Assembly (NCBI GenBank): GCA_018466975.1
Contig: CM031557.1
Location: forward strand, 434,001 to 498,000
Length of the DNA: 64,000 bases
From: Sparassis latifolia
Lineage: Eukaryota > Basidiomycota > Agaricomycetes > Polyporales > Sparassidaceae
Direction: 5' to 3'
Shown here piece by piece: positions 36,168 to 49,339 of the stretch. The notes below the pieces were generated by a model. That model searched no databases, was not told where the DNA came from, and worked only from the letters and a program-made list of their open reading frames with translations. The translations under genes were made by a program, and so were the position numbers. The first letter of the stretch is position 1. Every line of letters begins with the position of its first letter.

Positions 36168-37657
36168 CTACAGACCAGCCTTCTCCTTCAATGCATCCTC
36201 CTCACTGATGATACGGCCCTCCAGCTCTTGGGCAACCTCCTCAGCGAGAGAGTGCACAAGGTCCGTATCGCGTCCAATGAGAGCGACATAAACGCCACGC
36301 TGCAGCAGAGGGTACGACCCGACACGGACACCTGATGCCTTCGTGCGTGCCTGCACTTGAGAGAGGTACGGCGCTATGGAGGACTCCGGTAGACTGTGTG
36401 TAAGGGTCAGTTCAACAGTCAGACGGTGAATAGCAGCAGAACGTACGATGTGAAAATTTGCAGCCGGAAGGGCCGCTGTTCTGGCGGTGGGAGTGGGAGA
36501 AATGGCGTGAGCCCGTCAAGCATTTTCTGGAAGAGCTTCGGGATCCCCGGGAACACGCATAGCTTGCCTTCTAAGCGGACGACGGGCTGATCAAAAATAA
36601 GACTTCAGAGAAACGACACTCTACGATGGTGAGGGGTTCTTACCACCCAGACGTCTGGGGCAATGAAGAGGACCTCCGCGCGTGTGGGAAAAAGTGCCAT
36701 ACGCTCCCGCGCAGTGCGCTGCTCAGCAGTCTGGTTCACAATGTCTATGCGATGTTTGCTCATCTCAACCATCCGGTGTAGTGTCTCAGCGTGGTGTTCC
36801 AGCGGCTGGTCGAAGGATTTGGCGAGCGAGGCATAGGTAATGTCTGCGGGTGGTCATTCGAAACGGTTGTGCAACATATACGCGTTCTACTGACCATCGT
36901 GTGTGGGGCCAATGCCCCCAGAGGTGATGACGAAGTCATAATTCTTGACCAGTCGCCGGCTAGCTTCGATGCTACATGGAAGACGAGCTCAGCGTCCGGT
37001 CAGGTGCTGGTGACGCGGACGCACATGTCGTCTTCCTCGTCGGGAATGACTTCTATCCGCTTCCTGGACAGAAGATTTAGATCCTTACCGGGACGCATGA
37101 GATGTACGCACAGGTCGATGCCCTGTTCGAAGCAGAATCGTGCGAAGTAATTGGAGTTCCTATCCAGCGTCTTGCCATTCAGGATCTCATCTCTGTTCAT
37201 TCCCATAAAGTCAGCCAGACCAGATCAGATGCTACAATTCGGTGCTCCAACAGAAAGCAGACACATTCCAGTCCCTACACCTGCCGAATGCCCATGCCAT
37301 GAACACCAGAGGTGAATACCCAGGCCTGAAGTGTATGCGCGTTTTGTCAGAGTACAGCTTGGGGAGTGTAACCCACCCAATTATGAGCGCTGCAGCACTC
37401 CTGATATACTGCCCGTCACCCAAGGGATTGCTCGGAATGGGTGATGTGGGGAAATTCCACACCGGTTCGGCCGACGCACTCGTGTTGGAGCTAGTGTTGG
37501 CAGAGGGAACTCCAGGGCCGGCGGACGCCATGTACCGACGTGAAATGGGTCGCGACGAAGAGGTGCAAGTCAAGGTGTGCGAGCACGTACGAATGCGTCG
37601 AGCAGTTGGTACAAACGGCCTAAAGCTGATATGAAGAACGATAGCGTTATGTCGCAT
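36168..37657 (-). CDS. Molybdopterin-binding-domain protein (CinA/MoaB type), probably mitochondrial
   Basis: Exons (minus): 37377-37657, 37112-37192, 37025-37063, 36895-36971, 36644-36843, 36447-36586, 36168-36393; about 347 residues with consistent phases. The MoCF_biosynth/MPTb fold is shown by [34 protein letters not shown] and [14 protein letters not shown]. Proteins of this type exist alone in fungi and as a domain of FAD synthases; no PAPS-reductase-like FAD synthase domain is present here, so the reaction is unknown. The first 45 residues are rich in Arg, Ser and Thr and nearly free of acidic residues, suggesting mitochondrial import. If translation started at the Met in RRYMASAG, the protein would be cytosolic. 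Confidence 0.82.
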
Positions 37658-39813
37658 GAATAAGCCAACGTTTGAAGCTATCGATGGAATTCGCGGGGCG
37701 CAGTCTCACGCGACGTTCGTCGGAAAAAGCGTAGGCTTATGCAACCCTCCCGTGGGTCGTATTTTTCTGATGATCAAGTTCCTGTCATGGTAGTGTCGAC
37801 TTGGATGACCCGAGCTTCACTTCCTTGGCCGGCCACAACTTCAATGAAACAGCGTCTAGAAGCGGCAGATCGTAGACACTCCAAAACTTCAACGTTTCAA
37901 CATTCGTACCTCACGCGCACGATCCACTAGTAGCAGGTCCGCCGCATCGTCTGGCTATTAACATTTGCTTCATACGTTTCTCCAAGACATATCATACAAT
38001 CCCCACCTCCTGCTCCTCCTTAGTACCTTTCCTAGTCCTCCGTTCGTGGACTTGAGCTCGCTCATCGATATGGTCTTCGACTCAGAGGCGCCGGCTCCGT
38101 GATGATGACGGAGCTCCCACAATAAAGACTTGCATGTCTACGGCCTGAGATGTCTACGACCTTGGGAAGACAAGGTATCGGCGTCCCATTGTGCTGTCCA
38201 GTCTTAATGATCATATGCATGCTCACTAACTCAGGAGAACTGCAGAGCGAAACTTACAGATACCCTACGGCGCGAAAACCTGCGTAGACCACTGTAGTCG
38301 CAATTTTGGATGCAGAATGCATGATGTGACTATGTTGAAAGCCAATAAATTGCAAAATAATGAAGGCGAACAAGTCTTACTTTCAAAGATATGACCTCAT
38401 CCGCCAGATGTTCCCGTTGATATTGTCCTGATTCCATAATTTCAACTTGAGATCCATGCACTGTTCCACTGGTTTTTGGGAGGCCTACCATGAGCGATTT
38501 GGTTTTCAACGACGCTCGCGGGTGACACCATCTGATCAAATCGGTATCGTATCGTCGAGCATTGCGCAATCTCACTGACTGTCATGGATTATATTAGAAA
38601 CTTTCTGCAAGCTATACATTGGTTGTTTTTACCAGTCTTCGAAGATTGCAATTGACATTGCCATGAATGTAGATGGAATGATACATAGTAAGTCTACTCC
38701 AGTGTGAGTAAATCTTCAGTAGTTTGTCACCCACAGGTCACTGTCGCACTATCAGGGTTCCTGTCACCGGACTCGGCGACACATCACATCACATTGCCTG
38801 TGAACTTGGTTGACGATCTCGCTGTGCCGGACAATAGTGTGTGAAGACCTTGCTATCACCCTCTTTGCTCATGCACTCAGCGACCGCTATTATTTCCAGA
38901 ACATCCAGCGAGACATAACTTGTATGTCACTCATTTACAAAAGCAGACTCCCGTCATACTTTACCTTATGCACTTTGGTGTAGGCACCACTTCTTACTCC
39001 TTACACTAAACTTTTTCACTTTACCTTTCAATAAGTTTTGCATAACTCCTGCCAGTTTATTGGAAATTGCATCCAGTGTAATAATCTCAGCCTCTATTAC
39101 AAATGGAACTTCCTGCACATAACTAGAGGCTGTATCTATGAGCCTACAGTGGGAGCCAAATTCAGGCAACAGCTGTGTCAATAATAATGGTGTACATGCC
39201 CTGACCCCCATGACAAACCAGTGGTATGTTGGAATACTTGAACCTATTTTGACTCGATGCGACTGAGCTTGGAGAGCAGATGTGACTAGTCTCCCAAAGG
39301 CAGAATAACATTTGCTTCAACCTTCGTTCCTCAGGATGTCTGTGTCTGATACCGGCGACGCGTCACAATGACCGTCGCAACATTCTTCCGAAGGCAGACT
39401 ACAAAATGAGCCCTGTGAGAAGGGGGAGGGACACTGGAGGGACAGACTGATATAGAACATATGATCGACTCCCGCTGTAGTCTCCCCAGCAGTAGTTCTG
39501 CCACCAGAGTACTGATTGCCGCTATGCATGACGTCGACGTATTGACAGCTTACACCAATAAGACAAGGGTTCGAAGGTCGTTGATCACTCACGACATCGA
39601 CGGATTCATACGCAATCTGCAAAACCATAAGATAGGACAAGTAGGTATCACCTGGAGATGGAAGAGTATAATCTATCACAAATGCAGAACAGAGGTATCG
39701 CGGTACAGCGGAATCTAGAATACAGAGAGGTGTAAAAACAGGGTAAAATTGATCCAAGATCGAGATACTATAAAAACCGGTCCAAGAGCAAGAATCTAGC
39801 GAGTCCGAGTCTA
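37658..39813. other. 2.2-kb intergenic stretch
   Basis: No gene supported. Short frames (38330-38575, 38966-39211, 39317-39817 on minus; 39461-39718 on plus) have no motifs. A C-rich stretch at about 38000-38040 may belong to a promoter. Confidence 0.35.
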
Positions 39814-40969
39814 TCACAACATCGCAGTGCCCGCAATCACGCCAGCCATCGCGAATGACAGTGCAAAGAAGCTGGTGGAGACGTCCACAGCCTTTGCTGC
39901 GGACGACGACTGCGTAGACGATGAAGAGGACGATGTCGATGACCCAGTCGAACTTGGGGGGCGAGATGTGGAGAATCCGGAAGCCGCACTCGACAGCGAC
40001 GACAGAGCGCTGCTAGCAGCGCTCGACGGGGATGAGGTCCTACTGGTGCCAACAGCAGACACAGACGACGCGGCGCTGCTCACGGCACTGGAGGCAGATG
40101 ACACTGCGCTGCTCGCAGCACCTGAGATCGACGATGCGACACTGCTGGCGGCGCTAGAGAGAGATGACGCGGCGCTACTTGCAGCAGATGCAGACGATGC
40201 GACACTGCTGGCAGCCGACGATGCGGCGCTACCAGTTGGTGTGGGCGTTGCCGATGCGGACGGAGTGCTAGCAGTAGAGGGTACTGAGATGGAGGAAGTG
40301 TCGCTAGCAACGGGAGAGCTCAAACTCCCACTCATGGAAGTGAGACTAGAGAAGAAACTGTCAACGTTGAAACGAGGGAACGGATGTGAGAACCTACCTG
40401 AAGGAGGGAGAATACTGATAATACGGTCCGCCAGCTACAGAATTCACAGATGTAAATTGGACATAGCTAGAAAGCCATCAGCGTGTTTGATGCGTTTGGG
40501 ACATGCTGTGCAACTCACTAGTTACTGGAGTCAGGTCCAGCATTCGGGTCCGGCTAGAGAAAAGTCAGTATTACTGTAAGCGCTAGAGTTCATGATCTCA
40601 CCGCGAATATCAAAGAGTGTACGGTGGATACGTCAACAGGCTGAATTTGCTGGATCAGCACCTACTAACAAGTCAACAAGAATTGTGAAAAAGATCCAGT
40701 TGCGCCACATACGTCATTTCCATTGTACAGGGCAATATTGCACGCGCCAATGTCACTCAACAACGGTTGTTCACCATTGTCCAGCCAGGAGACAGTGATA
40801 GCCTGGCCACCACTATATGTAGAGCCGGTCGTGGGCTCTGTGACCTGTGAGGAGCATATTCAGCAACTACGTCGTACTTCCACGTGCATCAACTACATGC
40901 ATAGATGGTCGCGTGCGCTGTCAGAACGGTCGTCAGGAGGACATTGAGCGCAAAGAGTCGTGAAAACAT
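39814..40969 (-). CDS. Kre9/Knh1-type, Ser/Ala-rich GPI-anchored cell-wall protein
   Basis: Exons (minus): 40901-40969, 40713-40844, 40602-40661, 40519-40553, 40398-40466, 39814-40345; about 298 residues. Order: signal peptide (FSRLFALNVLLTTVLTAHA); an N-terminal Ig-like Kre9/KNH domain (VTEPTTGSTYSGGQAITVSW, then DIGACNIALYNGN, PDPNAGPDSSNYYVQFTSV, GGPYYQYSPSF); a long Ser/Ala/Thr-rich stalk, expected to be heavily O-glycosylated; and a short hydrophobic tail (FFALSFAMAGVIAGTAML) typical of a GPI signal. The role is probably in wall glucan assembly or surface structure. Intron 1 (40845-40900) seems to start with GC (GCATGT); the alternative GT one base on breaks the frame. Confidence 0.85.
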
Positions 40970-42980
40970 CGTGAATTCGTAAATGTCGAGGTTAGGATGG
41001 AGGTAGGTAACGCGATCAACGGGAAGAGAAATGCCGGGTCTCAACAACGAGTGTAAGGTTTATATAGAGCGAGCGGTGGGGCCGCACGAGGATGTCGTGT
41101 CGGTCGTAGTAGGAAATCAAGGCTGCCTGGAAGCGACTGGAGACGCAGCATCATGGCTTGCTGTTGAAGTCTATCAGTGACGGTCACGTGCGTGTTCACA
41201 GTAAGTGCGAACGTTGAACGAACTCTGAAGTGACTCTGACCTCGTTTTTGTGTTGGATCCGTGACGAAGCTCTACGCCTCTCAATTGAACTCTTGAACTC
41301 TTGACTCTTGAGGCAAAGATAGACCGCAGCCTTGAATTACGTAAGCATGTGTGTCGTGTTTTCCGTGACGGGCTCGGCCTCCTACACCTACTACACTATG
41401 ATGTTGTATACCCACATCAGCGAGTTTCCTCTCTTCATACGCCTCAAGTCAGTCGGGATATGCTCAGATTATACACCTCTATGGCGCGTCCATGTTTGAG
41501 CTAGGCACCGTGTGCAAGGTACGGAGCGCCACCCACGAATACGTCGTTTTTTGACACGTGTAGTGTGCAAAAGGGCAGGATGGCGACGATGCAGCCCTTC
41601 AGAGTTACTTCAGTCCTGCGATAGTACTACTGCAAGGCGAGAAACACGGTTCGTCCTCGTGGAAGTGTCACGGACAGTCTTGGTGGTTCTGAGCAAATTC
41701 CATACTGATCTCGCTTTGCACGTCGGTGAGTGCTGACATGTTGTATTGGTCGCATGGGCGACGGAAATGAGTGTGGTTCGGAGGTGGGATTGAAAGAATA
41801 CCATAGGTCCTCCTGGGGTATTCAGCTGGAATGCATATCCAGCCGGATGCGCAATCTTGCCGGATTCCCTAGGACCGCTGTATGGAGAAGACATTTCTTT
41901 CTTTCTGTGTTCCTAACTCCATTCCATTTCCTCTTGACATTTATGCGACACCTGAGCACTGCACCGTGATTTTGCCCGGTAAGCACAAACTCTCATTTCG
42001 CTCTAACCATCAATCATAGGCGAGAAATTGTTGAAATTACAAAACAGAACGGGACTCTCCTGGACATGGTGCTTCATGTACATTCTCTACAGGCCGCCGA
42101 TCAGAGGCTTTGAGTTCTGTCCACCTTCAGATCGTTCTCTCCCTCGGTGCAATGGCTCCGTCACAGTATTATCGGGCAAGACAGTACATGCATGTACGTG
42201 TAAGTCATATTTATTGCATGTCCAGAACGAGAGCGGTAGAGTGCAATTGTCGTTACTCATTTTGCCTTCACAGGGTTGCACACACGATCGCCAAACTTCC
42301 TCCTTAGCGTGCGCTGGCTTCCAGAATCTGCGCACCACGTTTGTGCGATGAGTGCATGTGCACCTTCGGCTCTTCTGTGTCGAAGCGGCTCTTACCGCAT
42401 CAACACGCCTAGCCGCACAGCGCAAAGTTGGGATGCGTAAGCAGGTCTCCTCATTTTACTTATCTCGTTCTCACATTTAAGAAGATCGTTTGTGCGAATT
42501 CAAGTTGACAATCATCAGGCCCCAATTTTACTGGACGTAGACGACAGTCGCGAATTTTGTACACTTTGGACTGGAATCAAAACCAGGTTTGCCTTCTAGT
42601 GGGGGAGAGAGGCTGCTGCAGCTGGCGCTGGATTCCCTCACGTTGTCGACAACACGTCCAAATCGGGTCAGAACAGATGAACGCCCCACGTGCATCCGTG
42701 CCGGACCAATCAGGGAGCCCGCTGCTGGTCGTGCGACACCGGGGGAGAACGCTCTCCTGCGCACGTTTCTGGGGCACACGACCATTCGTCGTCCTATCGC
42801 AGAATGCGAGTCCACTCCGGTTTATATGTCTACGCAAACGATGCTCCTGTATCGCGCGAGTTGATTCTTCACCACCATCACCCCAGGCCCCCATTAATCT
42901 AAGGACGATCCTTTGGTGAGTCGTGCGGCCCCCTCCCCGCTGTTGTTTCTGTGCACCATCTCATCTTCGAGTGGCTGTAG
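40970..42980. other. 2-kb intergenic stretch between the wall-protein and bHLH genes
   Basis: Both flanking genes point away from it, so it holds both promoters. No coding feature is supported. A GT (42916) to AG (42980) pair immediately before the bHLH ATG may be a 5' UTR intron. Confidence 0.35.
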
Positions 42981-44400
42981 ATGACAGGCCAGATAGGTGC
43001 AACCGTGGCGTATGCGAGGAGTATCAACCCGCCAAGACGAGCGAAGCGTCCACGTACGGAATCCATCGGCAACGCCGAGTCTATGCTTGATAGCTCGACA
43101 GCCCCTCCTAAACCCTCAGCACATCGCTCTCGTCCTCCCATTTTGCCGAAGGACTGCCCCACCGAGGCCGACGCCGACGCAGAGGTACCCGACACTCCGG
43201 ACTCCGAGGAGGATGAGGAGGACGAATATGACCCCTCCATGGCTGCGCCCAAACGCCGTGGTCGCAAACCAGGCCCGCTCTCGCGCTCTGCCCGCGAGTC
43301 CCTGCGCAAGCTGAATCACTCCCGTATCGAGAAAGCCCGGCGTACCAAGATTAACGAGACGTTGGCAACGCTCAGTGCTCTTGTCAGTGAGGCCGAGGCC
43401 AGAAGGGAATCCCTGAAGCGTGCAGGCCATGCTGGGGAAAATATCGAGTCATCGTATTCACCTGCAGAGCCTGTGAGCGGTACCGCGAAGTGCGGAAGGG
43501 TGAAAGCCGAAGAGAAGGAATTCAAACTGGACGTTCTCGTTAAGACAGTCGCATATATGCAGGAGCTTATTGAGAAGGTGAAGACTCTAGAGGCGGGGGC
43601 TGCGCTAATTGCTCTCGTGATGGAGCTGTTACCTCGTCTGGAGAGAAGGGGTCAAAGAGGAAGCGTGCTGATGACGTCGATAGCAGTATGGTCATTGACG
43701 TGGACGCTATTAGGTCTTCCGTGGAGTCGGATGAGTCCTATGCGAAGGACAACGGGAAGGCCGAAGACGGAGACCCCACTACCGCAGCCCAGCCATACAT
43801 GCCTCACCGCCTCCCATCCATCGCCTCGTGGCTCCCCACCCGCATTTCGACCCCAGCTCCATTGTTGCAATGTCTGAGTGTCGCGCAAACACCCAGCTTC
43901 CTTCCCCACCTCCATCGGGTCATTTTCGCCCTGCAGCCTCGCTTGCGAACGTGCCAGTTCTGACGTTGCCAGCTCCTGCGGACCGCGCTGTCGTTTCCTC
44001 GACGGCCGTCACCCACCGCTCTCCATTGGCTCTGTATTTAGCTCCCGCGGAGTTTCAGAAGGCCCGTCATACCATCGCCAACAGTTCTGTCACGTCGCGC
44101 CGCGCTTCCATAGACATTCTGACGCACGCGTTCGGCTCGTCGTCCGGCTCGCCGACCTGGACGCCCGAGGACGAGTCCGCAGCGTCGCTCCTCCTCCAGA
44201 TGAGTTCGTCCCCCAGCTCCACGACATCTACGTCCTCCGCCGCGATCTCGTCGCTTAGCCTCCCGAAAGCAGCTGACCTGTCCCCACGTGGTGGGTATAC
44301 TTGGCGGATCCCGAAAGAGGCACTTAAAGAGTCTTACCGCGCGCCGTCATCTCTCGAGCCTGAAACACCGAGCTCGTTACTCGGCTTGGAGAGGGGCTGA
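42981..44400 (+). CDS. bHLH transcription factor (frame interrupted by two apparent 1-base losses)
   Basis: A nuclear basic helix-loop-helix regulator. The basic region and helix 1 are LNHSRIEKARRTKINETL, at about residues 112-130, preceded by an acidic stretch and a KRRGRKPG AT-hook-like motif; helix 2 is FKLDVLVKTVAYMQELIEKV. Adding one G to the run at 43595-43599 continues the frame as LEAGGCANCS into KGSKRKRADD. Adding one C to the run at 43834-43837 joins RLPSIASWLP to HPHFDPSSI and then to PSPPPSGHF. All these segments are what I expect in agaricomycete homologues. The C-terminal part ends GLERG with a stop at 44398. Without the corrections the protein would stop early. A canonical intron (43578-43645) could explain the first shift but would remove conserved residues. 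Confidence 0.75.
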
Positions 44401-44475
44401 AGTGTCCTACTTGCATTTTCGCATGCCCAGCGTATGTTGACGAAATTGGTTGGCATGCGTAGGTTGTTCCGCGGC

Positions 44476-44502
44476 TTCCAATCCGGGTTCAACTCCGGAT
44501 TG
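44476..44502. other. Perfect 9-bp hairpin downstream of the bHLH gene
   Basis: CCAATCCGG and CCGGATTGG are exact reverse complements around an 8-nt loop (GTTCAACT). It lies 76 nt after the bHLH stop codon and may be a 3' UTR stem-loop. Confidence 0.7.
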
Positions 44503-45151
44503 GTGGCCTGCCAGATCTCTGAAATTATTTACCTTTTTTTCCGCGACGACAGGTGTGAGGTTTGGGGTGTGTACTGTACTTGTACGATGCTGACGGACAG
44601 TACTTTATGGGCGTCGTCGGGTCAGTGTAGGAACAGTAAAGTAACAGTAACGTATACCCTTCTGTTGTACTTCATGTAAGACATAGCGATACTACAACAG
44701 CGCGTGCAGGCACTGGCGAAAAGAATGACAGTGGCATCCTCGAGAAACTTCCACACGCATGTATCACCGGCAATCATAAGATCCTTTTGTTGTGCACCGA
44801 GGTACCGTGTTTTCTCCATAACGCATTCGAAAAAAAAATATTGACTACTAGAATATTGACTACTAGACAGGCGGTAGTTCCACGGTTTGCAGTATTACAC
44901 TATAGAGAACAGGTTAATAATTAAGACGTCATCAATTTGTAAAATGTAGAGGAGTCATGTCCGTGCGAGTAACAATAATACAGGTGAGAAGCGCGCTATG
45001 AAGTAACTCGACATTAACCAAAGGTCAATGGCCAAAATTCGCAACGTCTAACGGCGAAGAACATCTTCATTAATACTATTGGCGTGGATCATCTGTAAAG
45101 GAAATAGAGCCGCCTCGCTGCTGACACTCCTTGAAGGAGCATTAACCGCAG
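44503..45151. other. Convergent intergenic region
   Basis: 3' region between the bHLH gene and the DUF6534-type gene. No gene seen; a small direct repeat (GACTACTAGAATATTGACTACTAGA) lies near 44845. Confidence 0.35.
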
Positions 45152-47154
45152 TTAAGCGATTACTAGCAATTTAAGAGACGTGTAACTCACAGAATTTGAC
45201 ACCGAACTTGCGATGACCTCACGCTCATTCTTTTCAACATCCACGAATGAAATGTCAACGTGTGATGTAAGAGTGGGTTTGAGTAGTGCCAGAGGCAAAG
45301 GCGCAATAGAGGTAGACGGGCTGCTGGGCGTAGGGGCTTGAGACTGAAGCTTGAGACTGCTGATAAATGTTGGCTTTTCTTGCGCGTGAATGATACGATT
45401 GGATGCATGATCTGAGAACACTTACGTCTGCGGAATTTCTAGAGTGTAGGGCGTTACGTGCGTTGAGCCTGCAAAACGTCAGACATGCGTATAAAGAGGA
45501 GCCATCGGAAGGTCTACGGGACTTACATTGCCAAGAAACAGTTGACGTATACTGAACAGTAGTAGTCAGAGATTTAGTGATGACGCGACGAGTGGTCCAC
45601 TACTCACATTTCCCCAGCACAAACGAAAAAGAAATCATCCAAAGACTGTTGGGGAGGGCCGCAACCTTGCACATAATACCCCTCAAATAAGCTGGATTGA
45701 GACTGGAACCAGTAGCTCACCATGACTATGCTTGTGACGGCGCAAATTCTGGTATGATGCAAACTATTGAGTCGATACCATCGGTGACCAATACAGACAT
45801 ACGCAGTGATCATCCCGGTATTGATGGTGTATAGCATCACCAGCTTGATCATGGAGTCCATCCTGAACAATTCGCAGTCAGTGTATTAAGACAACAGGTA
45901 CATGATATACATACGAGCGAAAGCCTGTCTTACACCGACTAAGGAGGTAGCATAGCGACACAGCAATGACAATATCCACACAGGATGCAGAGCCGAGCGG
46001 AAGATAGCTGATCCACTGGTTCATAAGTTAGTGGAAGAAAGGCATAATGATAGGGACGAGCTGACTTCGTTCCGAGGTACGATGAGTGTGGACCAAGTTT
46101 CGAACAGTGCTCTTGTGCCACCGTGAGCAGAAGAGGTCAAGGCAAGCCGGAACATGCAACCTACATCTCATAGCAAAGCGCTGGAAAGTCGCACTCATAA
46201 GGACAAATAAGAATTATGACGAGACTACCACCTACCGGCGCCGACACCTACTCCAGAGCCGCAACATGAGAATTGATCAGCATTGGTCCAAGGAGTGATA
46301 AGCAATTGAAACCTGACCATATTGTGAAAAGACTAATATGCTCTGTCAAGATGATCTTGTTTTATCCGATGCCACAGAAGTACGTGCAGTCAACGTACGA
46401 CAAATAAAGGCAACATAAGCCGGACCAGACGCTTCCTGAACTCCAACCTCTGAAGTAAGACGGACACTAATAACGGGTCACGGATCAGTACCAGCACGAC
46501 ACGTTGAAGAAGTAACAAACGCATAAAAATTCGAATAGAGTATAGCCTGTGAACCCATTTCATTAATTTCACTGCGCATTCGAAGAGAAAACTGCATGCA
46601 ACGTTTGGACAGATACCGTGATTAATGTCTGGGAAAGAAGCTATGAGTGGCGCCCGCGCATAATATGAATTCGGCTTGGTCATCATACCCCTACTATCAT
46701 TGCGGCCTGCTCTCAAAGTTGTGTGAGAGGCAACCTTTTATAGGTACCGCAACATGCATACCTTAAAGCTCCAGACAATCTCCACTGAGTTTGCCAAAGG
46801 ATCAGTTGGGTTGTTCACGATGTAGTGATATAGCATGTGCGCGCAAAACGCGAGGTGAATCGCATCCAGCAGCCTATTCACCATTCGCGGAGCGAAGGAA
46901 TCTCACATATTAATATACTATACAAGACTCAAAGTACCGAACTCACCATAACCAGCACACGACGAGTTTGTTCCACACCTTGTCGCGGGGATACCACTGG
47001 AAATAAATGAATGTCTGAAGGTTTGTTATTCCGAACAGGCTAATGCATAAATTCGTTCGTGTCAGTGGATTTTGAAAAACAGAGCGAATACGCACACTGC
47101 AGAAAGTAGGACACCAAGAAACAGGCTCCCATAGGTGCTATTCAAGTCTCCCAT
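45152..47154 (-). CDS. DUF6534-type multi-pass membrane protein
   Basis: An agaricomycete-specific family of integral membrane proteins with about seven helices; function unknown. The start at 47154 gives MGDLNSTYGSLFLGVLLSAV, the usual family opening. Further segments: LFGITNLQTFIYFQWYPRD; LLDAIHLAFCAHMLYHYIV; LPLGSASCVDIVIAVSLCYL then TGF; SMIKLVMLYTINTGMIT; PNSLWMISFSFVLGK; and LYVNCFLAMLNARNALHS. Exons are short with GT-AG introns. The region 46100-46700, which should hold helices 4-5, is hard to splice convincingly and may be degraded. The C-terminal cytosolic tail ends between 45150 and 45400. Confidence 0.65.
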
Positions 47155-47800
47155 GAACCGTACCAGGATGTTGAGAGGATGACGAGGGAAGGGGCAACTA
47201 GCTCACCAGAACTTGATGCTAATGATGTTAATAAGGACAATCCGCGGGCGCAATGACCGCAGGCTGTCGCGAGGATTTGGTGGCTGTGGCATTCAAATAT
47301 TCATGGGCAAGCATGTTCCAAAGGGAGCTCTACGATGACACCTTGTACAGATATGACTACGTTTGATCATTCAATCTTGATGCGACAGTGACATGTCCCT
47401 GAGCCGCCCGCAATCAGGGTTCTCCGGATCTTGGAACCCATGTTCTTATGGGAAGGCCCAGCGGCAGTCTAACTTGCAACACAACCCTGCCATTTCTGGA
47501 GGGACTCTATGGTAGAACCCGACGCGGCTTAGCGGGGTTCAAACGCGTCCCACGTACTTGTGCGAAAAGATATAAGCACTTACAACACTTGTGTTGCAGA
47601 CACCCCTCGTGAACGGCACAATGCGTGTTGGGTATTTCAGGAGTCACGACGCTGTGCACTACGAGTCACACGAAGTGGCAGCGCCCTGGGAAGCAACTGC
47701 GCACGTCATCGTGAACAACAGACAGATGCGGACCTGAGGATAAACGGGTAGCCTAAAATCAACAGACTGTACCACAGCACTACGTACAGATTACTCGGGC

Positions 47801-48596
47801 TTGCACGTTTGAAAATTTGAACCTCGAAGCTCGCTCCCTTCGCTCTATAAGGTATGCCCTCCGGCTGATACTAAGTTAGTAGTATGGTAGGTAGCGTTAA
47901 CCGATCTCGACATCTGATCAATGAATGATTCAATGTTGCCGGATGGGTAATGTGCCCCCCACACCTCCGAGAGCGGGGCGCCCGGCCTGGCCTCACCCAC
48001 GACAGCATTCCTCTGTCGGGCTAGCTGCCCTCCACCGCTCTATCATAGCGAGCTACTATGGTAGGCACGAGTTCTTGAGATCATGACACACCACGGAACG
48101 ATCGAGAAGGCCCCCAAGTACAACGGCGGGGGGACGACAGCAGGCAAATTCGAAGGGCAACGTCGGTGGACGAAGGACAGCGACGGCAGGTAAAGGACAG
48201 CGACCCGGTAATAAAGGAAAGCGACGACTGCTTATTGCTGAAGGCCCCCCGCATGCATAATATCCATGTCCTATCCATAACTGACCGTGACCCTCAAAAC
48301 CGGCCGACCCCCGAGTCCGGATGCGGGTATAACCGGCCAAAATCCGGCGCTCGTCCGAGACACCGGTGCGGATATGGATGTCGCCAGCCACTGTGTCCGA
48401 TCCGGGTGCGGACATGTCTCATACGCCCGGTCATTGACACTGATAGCGCGCAACCATCTGCCCACAATATTCAACCCTCAGCTCGCTGTATGGTATATGG
48501 CAGTCTATTTTTTGACTGCCAGGATCACTTCCTGATGGTTAACTAATGCTTGCTTCCAGTGTGCTTGATATGCTCCGCCCGAGCACAACAACAAAT
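47801..48596. other. Unique spacer between the duplicated segments
   Basis: No gene recognised; open frames at 48056-48546 on both strands are overlapping and motif-free. Confidence 0.35.
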
Positions 48597-49339
48597 AAAA
48601 TTCGGACCAGACGCCTCCTAAACTCCAACCACTCAAGCAAGGCACCCACTTATAATGAGTCATGGATTAGTTCAGGGATGATATATTAAAGATGAGTGTA
48701 ATAATGCACATATAATAATTCGAATAGAGTATAGCCTGTGAATAGCATTTCATTATTTCACTGCGCCTTCGAAGAGAATACTGCACGTAACAAAACTTTG
48801 GACAGATACCATGATCAATGTCTGGGAAAGAAGCTATAAGTGCACTCACACATAATATGAATACAGCTTGGTCATTATACCACTACTATCATTGCAGCCT
48901 GCTCTCAAAGTTGTGTCAGGAGCAACTCTCTATATACCACAATGTGCATACTCCAGACAATCTCCAGGTTCGCCAAAGTGTCAGTAGAGCTGTTCACGAT
49001 GCAGTGATATAGCATGTGTGCGCAAAACGCGAGGTGAATCGCATCCAGCAGTCTAGTCACCATTCGCGGAGCAAAGGAATCTCACATGAATATACTATAC
49101 AAGATTCAAAACTTGAAGTACCAAACTCACTATAACCAGCACATGATGATTTTGTTCCACGCCTTGTTGCGTGGATACCACTGGAAATAAATGAATGTCT
49201 GAAGGTTTGTTATTCCGAACAGACTGATGCATAACTTCAGTTACATCGGTGAATGTTTGAACAACAGAGCGGATACACACATCGCAGAAAATAGGACGCC
49301 AACGAACAGGCTCCCGTAGGTGCTACTTAGCTCTCCCAT
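48597..49339 (-). pseudogene. Truncated duplicate of the DUF6534-type gene
   Basis: Opens MGELSSTYGSLFVGVLFSAM at 49339, then keeps recognisable versions of exons 2 and 3 (sequence matching the YPRDKVWNKLV region near 49140-49190 and the helix 2 region near 49000-49060). The 3' half of the gene, including the PNSLWM and LYVNCF segments, has no counterpart here. The copy cannot make a full protein and is probably a pseudogene. Confidence 0.7.

Noticed and set aside
39827..40579. 250-codon plus-strand frame rich in Asp/Ala
   Set aside because: It is antisense to the Ser/Ala-rich stalk of the wall protein; the repetitive codons leave the opposite strand open. The minus strand has signal peptide, domain and GPI tail with splice support.
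44470..44510. Possible tRNA T-arm (GTTCAA loop)
   Set aside because: Only a single hairpin is present; no acceptor, D or anticodon arms could be placed around it.
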